NCBI GenBank assembly: GCA_030272585.1
Contig: BSYQ01000016.1
Location: 496,001 to 560,000 of the forward strand
Origin: Bryopsis sp. KO-2023
Taxonomy: Eukaryota; Chlorophyta; Ulvophyceae; Bryopsidales; Bryopsidaceae
Reading direction: 5' to 3'
Length of the DNA stretch: 64,000 nucleotides
Shown one piece after another: positions 42,401 through 53,384 of this stretch (positions within the stretch are counted from its first letter, which is position 1; every line of letters starts with the position of its first letter). A program made the translations under genes and the position numbers. The notes beneath the pieces are model-generated. The model worked only from the letters and a program-made list of their open reading frames with translations, had not been told where the DNA came from and did no database searches.

Positions 42401-45400
42401 AGGTGTTTTCCCCCTTCGTCAAGTTTATCGTACCTCGACTACATGTGTCCCGAAGCTTGGGACGCCTTGTTGGGAGTGTTCGGTCCACACGATCAGGAGT
42501 TCTCTTGTTTCGGCGCTGGGCCATGTGGTGTTTAACGAAAGCAGGCTCATGGGGTGTTCAGAAAAGGGGGTGGTGGATGTTGAGCGGAGCTTGAGGTTTC
42601 AGAACAGGGCGCTAGGGACTGATGGACAGGTTCCTGGATGTCCGCCCATACACGAGGTAGGGGGGTTCGCTCGTGCAGCATTCTATTCTATTTCATTTTG
42701 TTTGTTTGTTTTTTTTTCGGTTTATTTCTCTTTTTTTCATTTTTTGGGGGGTTTATAAATTGTTTTTTTTTCTGCTTTTTTTTGGTTCATTTTGTGTTTA
42801 CTTTCATTTTGTTTGTTTGTGTATATTTTTTTTTCCTGTTTTTCTTGGTTCAGTTTTTTTGTTTTTTTTCGTGTTTTTTTTGTGTTTGCTTTTTTAGCTT
42901 TTTTTTTTTTTTTTTCCCCGCACCCGAAAAGATTTGAAAGCACCATGCTAACGGATGAACATGAAACCCTTCACACAGGGCTCGGACTTTTGGAGTGTGG
43001 ACGATGCTAGTGCAAAGCAAAGTGATTCCGATAGACCACTACGTTCCGCTGGCAGAAGCGGGCTATCGACACCTGTCAGACAAGGCGGCCTTCATTCAGA
43101 AAGCTGCCATCACGCTGCTGAAAGAAAAAGACAACCCATTTTTGAAATCTGGGCAAAGAAAGTGAAAACAGAATTTTATAGAAACATACGTATTGCATTG
43201 GCTTTTTTTTTCTGTCTTATTTTTTTTTTCCTTTTTTTTTCGTAGTTCGAAATCGAAGGGCTGGATGATGCGGTCAGAACAATGTTGACTTTGATATTCA
43301 GCATGGATAAATCCATTCAGTCAAAAGTCATTGACGCTTTCAGAGACATTCACATCGACAGTCCTGGTGAGTGCGAAATAATATAACACTTTAATTGAAA
43401 AAAAATAAAATTAAGAAGAGTGAGTTTTTCAAACTTTGCATGGAAAAGGGTTTTAATCTCATTTTGAATTCAAGAAAAAAGAAAAAAAAGCCTCGAAGAA
43501 TTTATGTGAAACACAATTTTTTAATTTTTTTTTTCTGTTAATGAGTTGCAAAAAATAAACCAAAAAAAATCAGATTCAAAAACAAAAATGGCTTCAGAAC
43601 TAGTGTTTAAAAAAAAAAAACAAAAAAAACAAACACAATCAGTGTTTTTTTTTCTCATTTTCTCATTTCTTTATTTTTTTAATGACCTTGGTCAGATGAG
43701 GATTCTGAAAATCCAACAGGAACATCAGGAGATCCCCTGGTGACAGCAAACAATTTGATCGGACTGACGGTGGGTGTGACTGTGGAGGAAATGGTGTCTT
43801 TGGAAGAGATGGTCAAACATCTGTGCAAAAGTGGGTGTCTGCCAGACAGCGTCGCGATGTCCCTGATCCTCATATCGAACAGATATAGAGAGGTTAAAAA
43901 CGACGCGAAAAGAAATTGTCCCCTCTCGCCAAAGACGCGTTTGGTGGAGAGCAAAAGGGTGAGGATTCGAAAAGGGTCGAAAAAAAAAAATCTAGTAATA
44001 AAAACCTTGATGAATTTCTTTATATATACTTGAAAAAAAATGGGAATTCGGCCACTCGTGTATTTTAGTCGAGTTCGACTTGTCTTTCTTTTCCTTTTTT
44101 TTTTGGAGAATTAAGACCTTTCCAGTAAATTTTTGTTTTTAAATTCATAATTTTGCTGTTTATTTATTTATTTATTTTTATTTCCACCTGGAAAAAACAC
44201 ACACAAACATCCTCATTCTCAACATCCTAGTTGGAAATTGAGGTAGGTTATTGATAAAAATGCATATGCAACAGGCACATCCCCTGGATGTCTGGCAAAA
44301 CAAATCAGCTGTGAGGCAAAATCACCACCACATGTCATTGACACACTCAGGTATGAAAAAAAAAATCTATTCTTTTTCTCGGAAGCGATTTAATTTTCTT
44401 TTTTTTTCCATAGCGATTTCATTCTTGTAAAAAAAGAAAAAAAAAGAGAAAAAGGAAATAAAAGAACAAGGGGAGGGGGAAAGGGTCGAAACTTCACTTT
44501 TCATTTTTCTGCATTTTTCTTTGAGCTCCAAACAAAATCTGGGTATGTTAAAAAGATTGCATCATAAGTGTATTGAAATATATAAAAAAAATTAAAAAAA
44601 AATACTCAAGAGTTTTAAAGTGGAACGATTGTAAATTCAAAGTATTGAAGTGAATTCAGTCTGAAATTCATAGACGAAAGAAAGAGTTGAAAGGAAAAAA
44701 AAATGAAAAAAAATTGTTGAAAACCCTTAATTTTCTGTTATTGCTTAGGCAAGGGGTGCCATTCAAATACTTACTATGGGAATCGATCAGTGGAGGCCCA
44801 TGCTGGTCGGACATGTGGATGCAATCATCCAGGTAACTTTTTGTTATTAAACACAGGTACTATTTTTTATTTTTTTAAAAAGTGGTATGGAAATAAATTA
44901 AGGTAGTATATATATATACAGAAGAAATAAGTAAATATTTGTAAGGATGTCTAATAAAAACAATCGTTACATTTGATTTGGGAAATCTGAATTTTTAAAG
45001 TTTGTGGTTGATTGGCTGGTTGTGTTTTAACAATGAATGGTTGAATGGTTTTGTTTTTATTTATTTTTTTCATGTTGAAAATATATAGATTTTCCATGTG
45101 GATGATGTGGATGTAGTTGCATTGGAGTATGCATGCACATTGTTGAAAGAGATAATCATCGATTCATCGAAGCCATCTTCATTCAAGTCAGTCATTGGGG
45201 CGCTGCTGTCAGTCATCCTGAATGACAACATGCCTGACTCTTCCTGGTGAGTGTCACCTTGAAAAAAAAGAAAAAATGAAAGAATAATAAAAGAAAAAGG
45301 GGTAGCAGGACTGTGTTGATTTTTTTTCCTCCAAAAATAAAATTGCTTTTGATGAACTTTTCTTTTTTTTGGTTGCCCCCTTTTTTTTCAAATGTGCTTG

Positions 45401-45652
45401 AGAATATAATTTCCTTTTGTTTTTTAAAGGGAAGAGAAACAAAAACGTTATTTTTGAATATTAGAAGCTGTTTTTCATTTTCTAGATAAGAAAAAGATGA
45501 CATCATATTTTATTTACAGAAGTTGTCTCAAATCATTAAAAAAAAAGGAAATTACAAAAACAACGATGCAATTTAGGTACGGTGCGAGCACTGCTGCTGT
45601 GGATGCGTTGGTCGCCCTCTCCGCTAGGCCTGACCAGCTAGGGAAAATATAG
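42401..45652 (+). pseudogene. Condensin complex subunit 1 (CAP-D2) gene fragment
   Basis: Part of the HEAT-repeat region of the condensin non-SMC subunit that helps compact chromosomes. Pieces: 42401-42656, then exons 42979-43161, 43246-43366, 43696-43892, 44749-44832, 45089-45246, 45577-45652, joining in phase by GT-AG introns. Diagnostic blocks are DVRPYTR, VIPIDHYVPLAEA, KAAITLLKEKDNPF, GLDDAVRTML and ANNLIGLTVGVTVEEMVSLEE. The first piece needs three single-base frame changes within ~230 bases. The N-terminal and C-terminal thirds of a normal protein are absent, as is ~100 residues after DNPF. It lies wholly inside the CACTA-like element, so it is probably a captured, decaying fragment. 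Confidence 0.75.
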
Positions 45653-45994
45653 CGAAAATATCGAAGACTGAAAAAAAAACACGCAAAAAACAGCAACACC
45701 CAGACCCATCACTTTGGTTTTGATTCAGGAAACTGACTTTATTAAGACTTTTCCAGCCTCAGTGAACCCGGATTCATATGCATATGATAGAACAGTTGGA
45801 AGTGGGTCAGTGGGTCTGTTTTATTGAAAGACAAGCGCAGGGTCGGAATGGTAGGATTGGAGTTCATGGTTTTGGGCCTTTTTTTTTGTTTCTATTTCTT
45901 TTTTGGAATAAGTGGGAATGGGCAAGTCTTTGATAAAAAAAAATGGGGTCTACATTCAAAGGGGGTCTTGTCATCGTAGTTTTATTGTAACAAC
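45653..45994. other. Non-coding, no gene seen
   Basis: Unique sequence between the condensin fragment and the CTGTGCGGGG array; nothing recognised. Confidence 0.4.
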
Positions 45995-46699
45995 CACAAC
46001 ACAGATGTTTCTACAATCACACAGCATGCACACAACATAACCCCGCACAGCGACCCCGCACAGGGACGAAATACACCGGCACACGCCTTCACCAACCACC
46101 CCGCACACACAGATAAGGACCCCGCACGGGGGCGGAATACGCTGGCACACGCCTTCAACAATCACCCCGCACACAGACAAGAGGAGCCCGCACAAGGTTT
46201 TCACAGCCACCCCGCACAGAGACCCCGCACAGCTGTACGAGGGTATGACTCTTTCGTGCGGGGTGGTTCCAGAATCGCACAGCACCCTGAACACCCACGC
46301 ATAGGGACAGAATAGCCCCGCACGGCTCTGTGCCCGGGTTTGGCCGGTCTGTGTGCGGGGTCCCAATTTCACCCCGCACAGACGGGAACCCCGCACACAG
46401 AACCTGACGTCTTCCATATCCACCCCGCACGGCACCCCCGTACGGAGGATAGGGTACCCCGCACACTGTACGGGGCTATGTTTAATCTGTGCGGGGTCCC
46501 ACAACGGGAAAGACGTCAGGTCCTGTGTGCGGGGTTCCAGTCTGTGCGGGGTGAAATTGGGACCCCGCACACAGACCGGCCAAACCCGGGCACAGAGCCG
46601 TGCGGGGCTATTGTGGCTCTGTGCGTGGCTAAACACGGGTTTTAGGCTTCTGTGCGGGGTCAGTAAAACACCCCGCACAGAGCGCGATTTCCTATAGTG
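45995..46699. repeat. CTGTGCGGGG subterminal motif array and right TIR
   Basis: At least twenty copies of CCCCGCACA or its reverse complement in ~700 bp. A large foldback pairs ~46,318-46,425 with ~46,513-46,608, including GACGTC and CCCGGGTTTGGCCGG segments in both arms. The array runs into the right TIR (CGCGATTTCCTATAGTG, ending 46699). CACTA transposases bind clustered subterminal motifs, so this is probably the transposase-binding region. Confidence 0.8.
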
Positions 46700-46782
46700 C
46701 CGCTTCATCCAATCCCATCACAGCCGCCCAATGTAACGCCGTCCAGCCGTTCACAGTTTCCTTCGCGAACTTCTTGGAGCAC
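46692..46782 (-). pseudogene. Ankyrin-repeat gene, exon cut by the CACTA-like element
   Basis: Exon starting after the acceptor CCCACAG at 46783. It reads KKFAKETVNGWTALHWAAVMGLDEA up to the transposon border at 46700. NGWTALHWAA is a textbook ankyrin start, and the matching second half is at 34603 downward. In its present state the frame enters the TIR and stops at TAG 46694-46692. Upstream exons are not certain; the exon's phase fits the signal-peptide ORF at 48,521-48,876. Confidence 0.75.
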
Positions 46783-47393
46783 CTGTGGGATCGGTGTTTC
46801 ACATTTCAAACGACCTCTTGATTGCGCATAAACGCAAAACAACGATGTCGCCAGATGAAAAAGTCTTTCAACAAGTTTTTCCCTTTTCTGGGGGGGTATC
46901 AGCCTCTTGGAAAAAATGGTTTGGGACCTCGCATACATGCCATAGGCCAAAGCACTCAAAACATCCCGGTCTGCCTCCCTGTCGCTGATAACGAGAATAT
47001 TGCACGACCCCTCGAAACAGATACCAAGAGCGACATTCAGCAACACCGTTCGCTGAATATTTGGTGGCAACACCAAGATTTAATAATCAGCAAGCTTATT
47101 TGGGGGTCCAGATGTGTCTGCAGCCCGTCTGTCCATCCTACACCCAAAAAAGGGCATGCATCGTTGTGTCAGACGACGGCCTCCTCCACCGGATAAACCT
47201 GAGAGAGAAAAAAAAATAGGCACTCCGATTTCGTGACCAACAAAAGTTAGGGCAGATGCACATTTCAGATCCAGATTTGTGAGATTAGACTCAAAAATGT
47301 AAATCTGCATGTGTTTTTTATAACACCAGATAATAATGATGGAAAGGAACCAGCACATGCATTTAGAATCCCAAAAGATTAATATGTGCCCTC
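46783..47393. other. Probable intron/upstream part of the ankyrin gene
   Basis: A minus-strand open frame at 46783-47076 (SALAYGMYARSQTIFSKRL and onward) could be an exon, but no splice pair or family supports it. Otherwise nothing seen. Confidence 0.3.
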
Positions 47394-47757
47394 ATACCGT
47401 AAAAGTCTGAAAATAAGCCCCGGGCGTATAGAATAGTAAGCCCTAAAAAGGGGGCGTATACATGGACAGGGGCTTATATTCGGAACGCGTGACTTCGTCG
47501 ATCCAGCGGATGAAAGCGCGTCGAAGTGCTCCGTTCATGTCTTTCGACGACTGGTGGCCACGGGGGCGTCACTCGAAACCGTCTAGTGTGTCTATTCTGT
47601 TCTTTCTTGTTGCTGGGGATTTCATTGCGCGAGACGCGAGTTGTACGACCAAGGGGGCGTATACACGGACCACAAGTGTTGTTTTTCGTACCGGGGCGTA
47701 TACACGGGGGGGGGGGCGTTATTTGAGGGGGGGCTTATTTTCAGACTTTTACGGTAT
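47394..47757. mobile_element. TA-flanked MITE with 24-bp TIRs
   Basis: Perfect inverted repeats starting CCGTAAAAGTCTGAAAATAA and ending with its reverse complement, each flanked by TA, as in Tc1/mariner-type insertions. The interior (~310 bp) repeats GGGGCGTATACA and has a G run near 47,706. No transposase. The flanking CA/TG letters extend the match to 28 bp, which could be chance or part of the TIR. Confidence 0.8.
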
Positions 47758-48444
47758 GCATGGTAGACCCAATCTCCATCAAGACTATATTTCATCAAGA
47801 CATTACCTAGATTTAGCAATGGGCATAAATAATATTGCCACTTATCTTTATATATGTATGTTTTTTCCTGATGGTAGGTAGTCAGATCTCTCGAAAAGCT
47901 GCTACAGATCTTTGTCCGTATGGTCACATTTTGATTTTTCCGGGAATTCCAGAGTTTTTGCCTATTTGGTTTTCCAAAAGAGTGAATGTATTTCAACACA
48001 GATTGCACTGACCAGGAGAGCAACCGGACAGAAGGTTACAAGAATCTTCCAAAGGAACGCTGCATGTTGAGCTCAAATTGACTTCAGATACGGGGACCAC
48101 AATAGAGAACTTAGTCATCAATCCTCTCCAAGTAGATTGACACAGGAAATCCGCGCTCCTAAGAACCAATCAGAAACACATCAGGGAAAGCTGATAAGGA
48201 TTGGCCACTTTGTTACTGCCCACAGTGGAAGTGAATATGGACCTGTCTCTCTGGAATGACAAGTAGCACTTTTGCGACATGGTCGTCATGTAGAAATCTC
48301 TCTGCAAACCACTTTGCTAGTTAAACATCTCCTAAACCTATCACAACAGGCACAGCACCTCAGCAATCTCACTGGAAATGCTTTTATTTTTTCTCTAGCA
48401 TAAAGAGATTGCAAAAAACGCCCATGCAACATTGGACACAGAGA
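47758..48444. other. No gene seen
   Basis: Unique sequence, no coding features on either strand. Confidence 0.4.
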
Positions 48445-48876
48445 TCAAGATCCTTGAAGCAAAAGGCCGCGGAGGTTGTTTAACTGATGAGATTCACCAT
48501 ACCGAAGATTGCGCTCCGCTAAGCCCTTCTCCAGATCGCTTCGAGGCTGGAAGTCAGAATTCAAAGAGATGAAAATGTCAAGGTCGCTGGGGGGTGGTGG
48601 ACCTGCAATAGGAACGAAACGATCCACAACTTCGATCGTCACTTTTCAAAAAACTTGATTTTTTGACGTCTCACCTTGGAAACGCCTCGAAAGATATACT
48701 GGCTGCTTTCTCCCTGATGGTGAGAATATATATCTTTCACGCGACACAGCATGCTCACCCGAGACACAATCCTGCCCTCCACCCGGGCCTCCAGTCACCG
48801 GCGCTGACTGTGCCCACGAGCGGACAATCGCTAGGAATATGGCGGCGGCAGAGGTCAAGAGTGAAGCACTTTTCAT
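48445..48876 (-). CDS. Putative secreted protein, possible 5' end of the ankyrin gene
   Basis: ATG at 48876 followed by MKSASLLTSAAAIFLAIVRSW, a clear signal peptide, then a Gly-rich linker; unspliced it stops at 48646. A GTGAGA donor (48674) and an AAAAG acceptor (48642) would join it in frame to PPPPSDLDIFISLNSDF and onward, but that intron would be only 33 bases, far below the ~250-300 bases usual in Dicer here. A GTATGG donor at ~48,520 leaves phase 2, which fits the ankyrin exon at 46782. Function unknown. Confidence 0.4.
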
Positions 48877-50180
48877 GGTCGCCGATGGATTGCACCAGCG
48901 GTGGACCGAACAGTTAGAAATGCTCCATCAACATGCCCCAAGGCCTTGTTGATGTGGAGTTAAGGTCAGCTCACAGGGGGGGTCACCTCGACACTCTTTG
49001 CTGTCTATCGCCTGATGGGAATTGTGAAACAGATTGTTTTGTAATCTTCAGCTGGTTGGTCCCTTACGTGTGGCCAACTAGAGAAGGTGACTAAATATCC
49101 ACAAGTACGAAACTGGACGAAGCATTTGGCTTTTCTTTGTTAAAGAAAAAAAAGTATTCATCACTAAGCGATCAATTAAGAACATCTTCAACGTAGCTGC
49201 CCGGCCCTTTAAAAAAATAATTTTTGGACCATATTTGAATTGTCCTTCTCCTTGTTTTTCTTTTTTCTTTTTTTCTGGAATTCGTTCATCCAGTCAGCCA
49301 TCACCCCTCTCCCCCCAAAAAAGGAGAAAACAATGAAAAGGAATTGGGGGTCATGAAGCGGTGTCCTCCACAAAATAAGCGAAGCAAGACTTTCCCCTCT
49401 TGCCATCACGCGGGCTTCGAATCGATTGATTTATCAAAAGGTATGAGCCCGGAGTACAATGAAGCAGATTGACTGAGCAGTCAAGAAGCATGAAAGCTCT
49501 TCAGATTTCTATGGTTTTCATATTGACATTTGCAGGCAACATGTCGATTGATGTCGTTAGGGACACTCTTGACGCACTTTGAGCTGGCGGAGATTGCGCG
49601 TGGTTGGTGGGATAATTCGTACTGTAAATGACAGCACGGTTTTGCAGTTTTTAGAGATCAGGGGTTGGTTTGGGAGGGCTCCTTGCTGTGACACCGAAAC
49701 CCTGTGGACCCATCCATGCTGGCCTCCAGACCTCAACACGAAAATTTGTGATTTTTTTGACGAAACAACAAAATGACTGGGAGTCCTGATGTGAATTGAC
49801 AGCTGTGTACAAGCAAGATAATCATCAGCAACAGGGTGCATCCATGGTGGCCACAGGAAAGCACACCACCCCCGTTATGTAACGCAATCTTGGATTTAGA
49901 TGTGAATAATACGTGCGAACGAACGCCACCATGCCTCACAATGACTGCAATTGCAGTGCTCCAGGTTCTTGCATTGTTCAATTCAATTCAATTACATTCC
50001 TATATCACAGGTTGCTAGCAAGGTTGGTTGACCTTCAGTCAGAAATGTGGCAGCAGAACGGAAAACTGATCCTACTGTCCACAACGCCTGAAAATATTCC
50101 CGTACAAGTTTTAACCAAGTACTCCAAAATACAGTACAAACACGACCAAATACGTTCACATCAGAAATCGACGATTACTT
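48877..50180. other. No convincing gene
   Basis: Several ORFs of 60-95 codons overlap on both strands between 49,550 and 49,980 without a domain, signal peptide or splice support. Nothing else recognised. Confidence 0.35.
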
Positions 50181-50185
50181 GCGGC

Positions 50186-50530
50186 CCCCCCCGCCGCCTC
50201 CTCCACCGCCTCCGCCTCCTCCGCCACCTCCGCCACCTCCGCCGCCGCCGCCACCACCTCCGCCGCCGCCTCCGCCGCCTCCGCCAAGAAGCTTGCGCAC
50301 TGCATCACACACCCGATCGTTTAAAGCAGCCTTGAAACTAATGTTCGTTACACAGGTGACCCAGCAAACCCATCCTTACATTTCTTGCCTCCGCCTCCAC
50401 CACCTCCGCCACCACCACCACCTCCGCCGCCGCCGCCTCCCCATTTCCAGCGGCCCCCGCCTCCACCGCCTCCACCGCCTCCACCGCCTCCACCGCCTCC
50501 ACCGCCTCCTCCGCCCCCGCCGCCGCCAAG
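50186..50530. repeat. Two CCGCC low-complexity tracts
   Basis: 50,186-50,286 and 50,388-50,527 are almost pure CCGCC/CCACCTCCGCC. On the minus strand they read as polyglycine runs of about 30 and 45 residues, the second broken by RWKW. The intervening 100 bp is unique. Polyglycine may belong to the secreted product starting at 50752 or may be only a microsatellite. Confidence 0.7.
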
Positions 50531-50602
50531 CAAGTCACGGCTCGGGTGTATCACGGCAAAATCTGCATTCGATGAAAAAACCCAGGCGGGCGCGCCGGCG
50601 CC

Positions 50603-50752
50603 AATCAACCTCCAACTGCGTGTTCAAGCGATGACCAGAAATTGAGCGCGCGGCGAGCGAGCCGACCAGAAGTCTGAGACACACCGTCAGGAGCAGCATT
50701 GGCTGCGACCACGACCAGGCCGATAAGCAGAACAACAGTTGCGGCCTTCATC
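50603..50752 (-). CDS. Short signal-peptide ORF, possible first exon of a glycine-rich protein
   Basis: ATG ATG at 50752-50747 opens a 49-codon frame. It begins MMKAATVVLLIGLVVVAANA, an ideal signal peptide with an Ala-x-Ala cleavage site, followed by APDGVSQTSGRLARRAL, and stops at TGA 50605-50603. The polyglycine tracts lie directly downstream on the same strand, in another frame, so a splice could make a secreted glycine-rich protein; no single splice choice is convincing. Taken alone it would encode a short secreted peptide with a dibasic RR. Confidence 0.4.
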
Positions 50753-50755
50753 ATT

Positions 50756-51560
50756 GCTGACAAATTCTCTCAAGAACGCTGTATTGGATGGAAGCAATCG
50801 TCGGATCGATTTTTTTGTGGAGCGTGGGTGAGGGATGGTGTATTTGTGGGAAAGCAAGCCCCACAAGGACACGACGCTTCGTTCATCCGAGTCGCATCCC
50901 AACACCAAGAGCCCAACTGGTTTTTGCCATATGTCCGGATTATGTGTGATGTGATCATTGATTGATTGATTCATTCATGTGTGCTGGCTTCATCCCAGGA
51001 ATGGGAGGTGTGACATTTGTGGAAATTTCCAGATCTGGATGCCCATGTTTCAACCCAACTCCCAACACCCCACACAGCCAGTTGCAAAAACATGACCTCA
51101 ACTTGTCGATCCCGATCGAAGCCAATTCATTTTTCGGTGCACACACAAAGATGCCAAAGATGCCACGTGATCACGCCGCCATCGCGAGGTGACCTCATCC
51201 GTGTGGTGCCAACAAACAGCTCCTTGCTGCTTGGGTCGCAAGCCAGGACCCCCAGGATGGGTGGTTCTTTTCCGTCCATCAGAAAGACAAACCGATGCTC
51301 CCAGAGCCATTGCAAAGAAAGAGCATCATTCCAACCACTTCTGGTCTTCGTACAGCATTCATTAATGCTGCACTCTTGACAAAAAAGAATCTATTGAGAA
51401 GACTGTGCGCAAAAAAGCCCAAGCTTGGCCCAGGTTTCTTTGAATCACGTTTTGGGGATCGATAGGTCTATGCTTAAGACACACCCACCGACTGGATGCC
51501 TCTTGTTGCAAAAAGAAAAAAGAATCACTTCTTCGAAGCAAAACTGCCCGACAGCAACCA
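50756..51560. other. No gene seen
   Basis: Upstream flank of the signal-peptide ORF; only overlapping short ORFs with no features. Confidence 0.35.
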
Positions 51561-53356
51561 CATCGCAAAAAATTCTGTGTGCTTGCGTGCAAGTGAGGTT
51601 GCAAGTGTCACTTGTTTTCCACTTGCATACAAGTGAGTCACTTGCAGCCCCACTTGCACACCCGCTTGCTTGCAAGTGGGTCATTTGCAGCCCCACTTGC
51701 ATGCAAGCGCAACACTTGCAGACCCACTTGCATGCAAGCGCAACACTTGCAGACCCACATGCTGGCAAGTGCAACACTTGCAGGTCCACATGCCGGCAAG
51801 TGGAATCATTTGCACACCCACTTGCCGACAAGTGGAGCCACTTGCACACCCACTTGTCGGAAAGTGGACTGATCGTGGTACAAGGAGATCTACACAGAGT
51901 GGGGGTGTTCACGATTTTGAGATCCGCAGAGAGTTGCTGTTGGTGCTTGGGACTTGGGACGATCAACATACGACAAGTCGACCAAGGCGTTTGGACTGGC
52001 GAAAAGCACGCAAGGTGTTCGTTCAAGGCGCCAACGGAAAAAAGGAACGAAGTGTTTAGCTACCTTGTACTCAGAGATACTTGTGGTGTGCAATTGAAAG
52101 TGTAGGTGCGGGAGAAAAAGACCCCACGTACACAAAAGCAGACTCCAGGCATGCCCCATGTCGCCCACGCCCACGGGACAGCTCCCTACAAGTAGGCCTG
52201 GGGATGAGGTTTCGGGAATGGCGTCGCGGCCATATGGCAGCGACGCCAGAATGCATTCTGGTGTGAGGTGCTTTTTAACAGTAAAATGAGTGTTACTCAA
52301 AAGTTTTCCAGAGGAAAAATGAAGAGGAAAAGGAGGTTGCAAAGGGTGGGATGTGTGCCGGGCTGAGGATGTCCCAGAATCCACATTCTGAATTATTTTC
52401 AAGAATGCTGCCATGAAGCACAGCATGTTCGATGCCTGAAACAGAAAAACTTTCTAAAAAAAACAAAAAGCCCTGTACAATAAATGGACGATCCTGGAGA
52501 GGTGTACAGACATTGGCGACACCAATGTCTGTACTTTCCGAGCAACAGCAACCAGCGCTGGAAAATGAATTCTGCCGCCAGCAGGAGCTTTCGTAGATGA
52601 ACAGCCTCAGGTGATCAGGTGATGGGTCTCAGTTCAGCAGGGAAATTCAACAACTGCGAGGGCTGCAGATCGGAGCCGGTTTCTGTGGAAAAACGACCCC
52701 AACCTTGTCAACTGCAGCTTTGGGGTTGGTCGGGAAGGATTGTGGTAAACTGGATTCGTGCTGATCGATTTTGAAGAATTATCCGATCTTTCATGATTTT
52801 GAAAGGCAGATTTTGGTAAAAGGGGGAGAGGGAGTTATACTCCTATAAATGGATGGTTTGTGGGAAAGAGGAAGAAACATATAGAAGAGGCATGTGGCAC
52901 AGGGCTGGGTTCGACTCCTGGCAGCCTGGGGATTTGATATTCGATTGTATGCGATAGATGCATTTGTCTCTCAATGAGATTGTAATGGATGGGTGTGGAT
53001 GTTTGTTAATGTAGTTGATTGAATCCATTTGTCTTAGCATGATGTTGTAATAGTTCGATTGAGAAAATGATTGGGTGATTCATCCTACACAGATTTCTCA
53101 CTTGCGAGCAAGCGGGCCGGCAAGTGAGTACCCGATTGCACGCAAGTGATACAACAAGTGAGAGCCACTTGCATGCAAGTGATACAGCAAGTGCTTGTGG
53201 GCGTTACCAACCACTTGCACGCAAATGACTCTGCAAGTGGCCGCGTCACTTGCAATCCACTTGCCCGCAAGTGGCCATTTGCTGTATTATTTGCATGCAA
53301 GTGACAGCGACAAGTGGGTTGCAAGTGGGTTGCAAGTGAGAGAATTTTTTGCGATG
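51561..53356. mobile_element. 1.8-kb TIR element with CACTTGC subterminal arrays
   Basis: Perfect 16-bp inverted ends CATCGCAAAAAATTCT. Inside each end is an array of CACTTGC/GCAAGTG, often as the palindrome CACTTGCATGCAAGTG: 51,588-51,870 on the left and 53,098-53,338 on the right. The middle ~1.2 kb is unique and shows no transposase; a 178-codon minus ORF (52426-51890) has no recognised domain. No clear target duplication was found (AGCAACCA against CACGTGCT). A B-box-like GGTTCGACTCC lies at ~52,907. Confidence 0.75.
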
Positions 53357-53384
53357 CACGTGCTCATTCGCGCGATGAGAAGCC

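Larger units (their letters stand above)
34604..46699. mobile_element. CACTA-like DNA transposon, 12.1 kb, carrying foreign genes
   Basis: The left end reads CACTATGGGAAAACCCGCTC and the right end, reversed, reads CACTATAGGAAATCGCGCTC; both continue TGTGCGGGGT. That gives ~30-bp inverted repeats with three mismatches. The target triplet CCG flanks both ends (34601-34603, 46700-46702). CACTA ends, a 3-bp TSD and subterminal motif arrays define the CACTA (EnSpm) superfamily. The body holds a DIRS-like element, a hAT-like MITE, a condensin gene fragment and ~700 bp of CTGTGCGGGG motifs next to the right end. No CACTA transposase was seen, so this copy is non-autonomous or has lost it. The split ankyrin frame on both flanks independently supports a single insertion. 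Confidence 0.88.

Noticed and set aside
47462-47881. 139-codon plus-strand ORF
   Set aside because: It lies largely inside the TA-flanked MITE and reads through a G run; no domain.
48642-48674. 33-base intron in the signal-peptide ORF
   Set aside because: In frame, but far shorter than the ~250-300-base introns typical of Dicer here; kept only as an uncertain option.
50348-50645. Polyproline and polyglycine ORFs as independent genes
   Set aside because: They follow from the CCGCC microsatellite, are open on both strands, and have no proper start.
51425-52105. Repetitive ORFs across the CACTTGC array
   Set aside because: Reading frames on both strands are products of the repeated motif, not genes.
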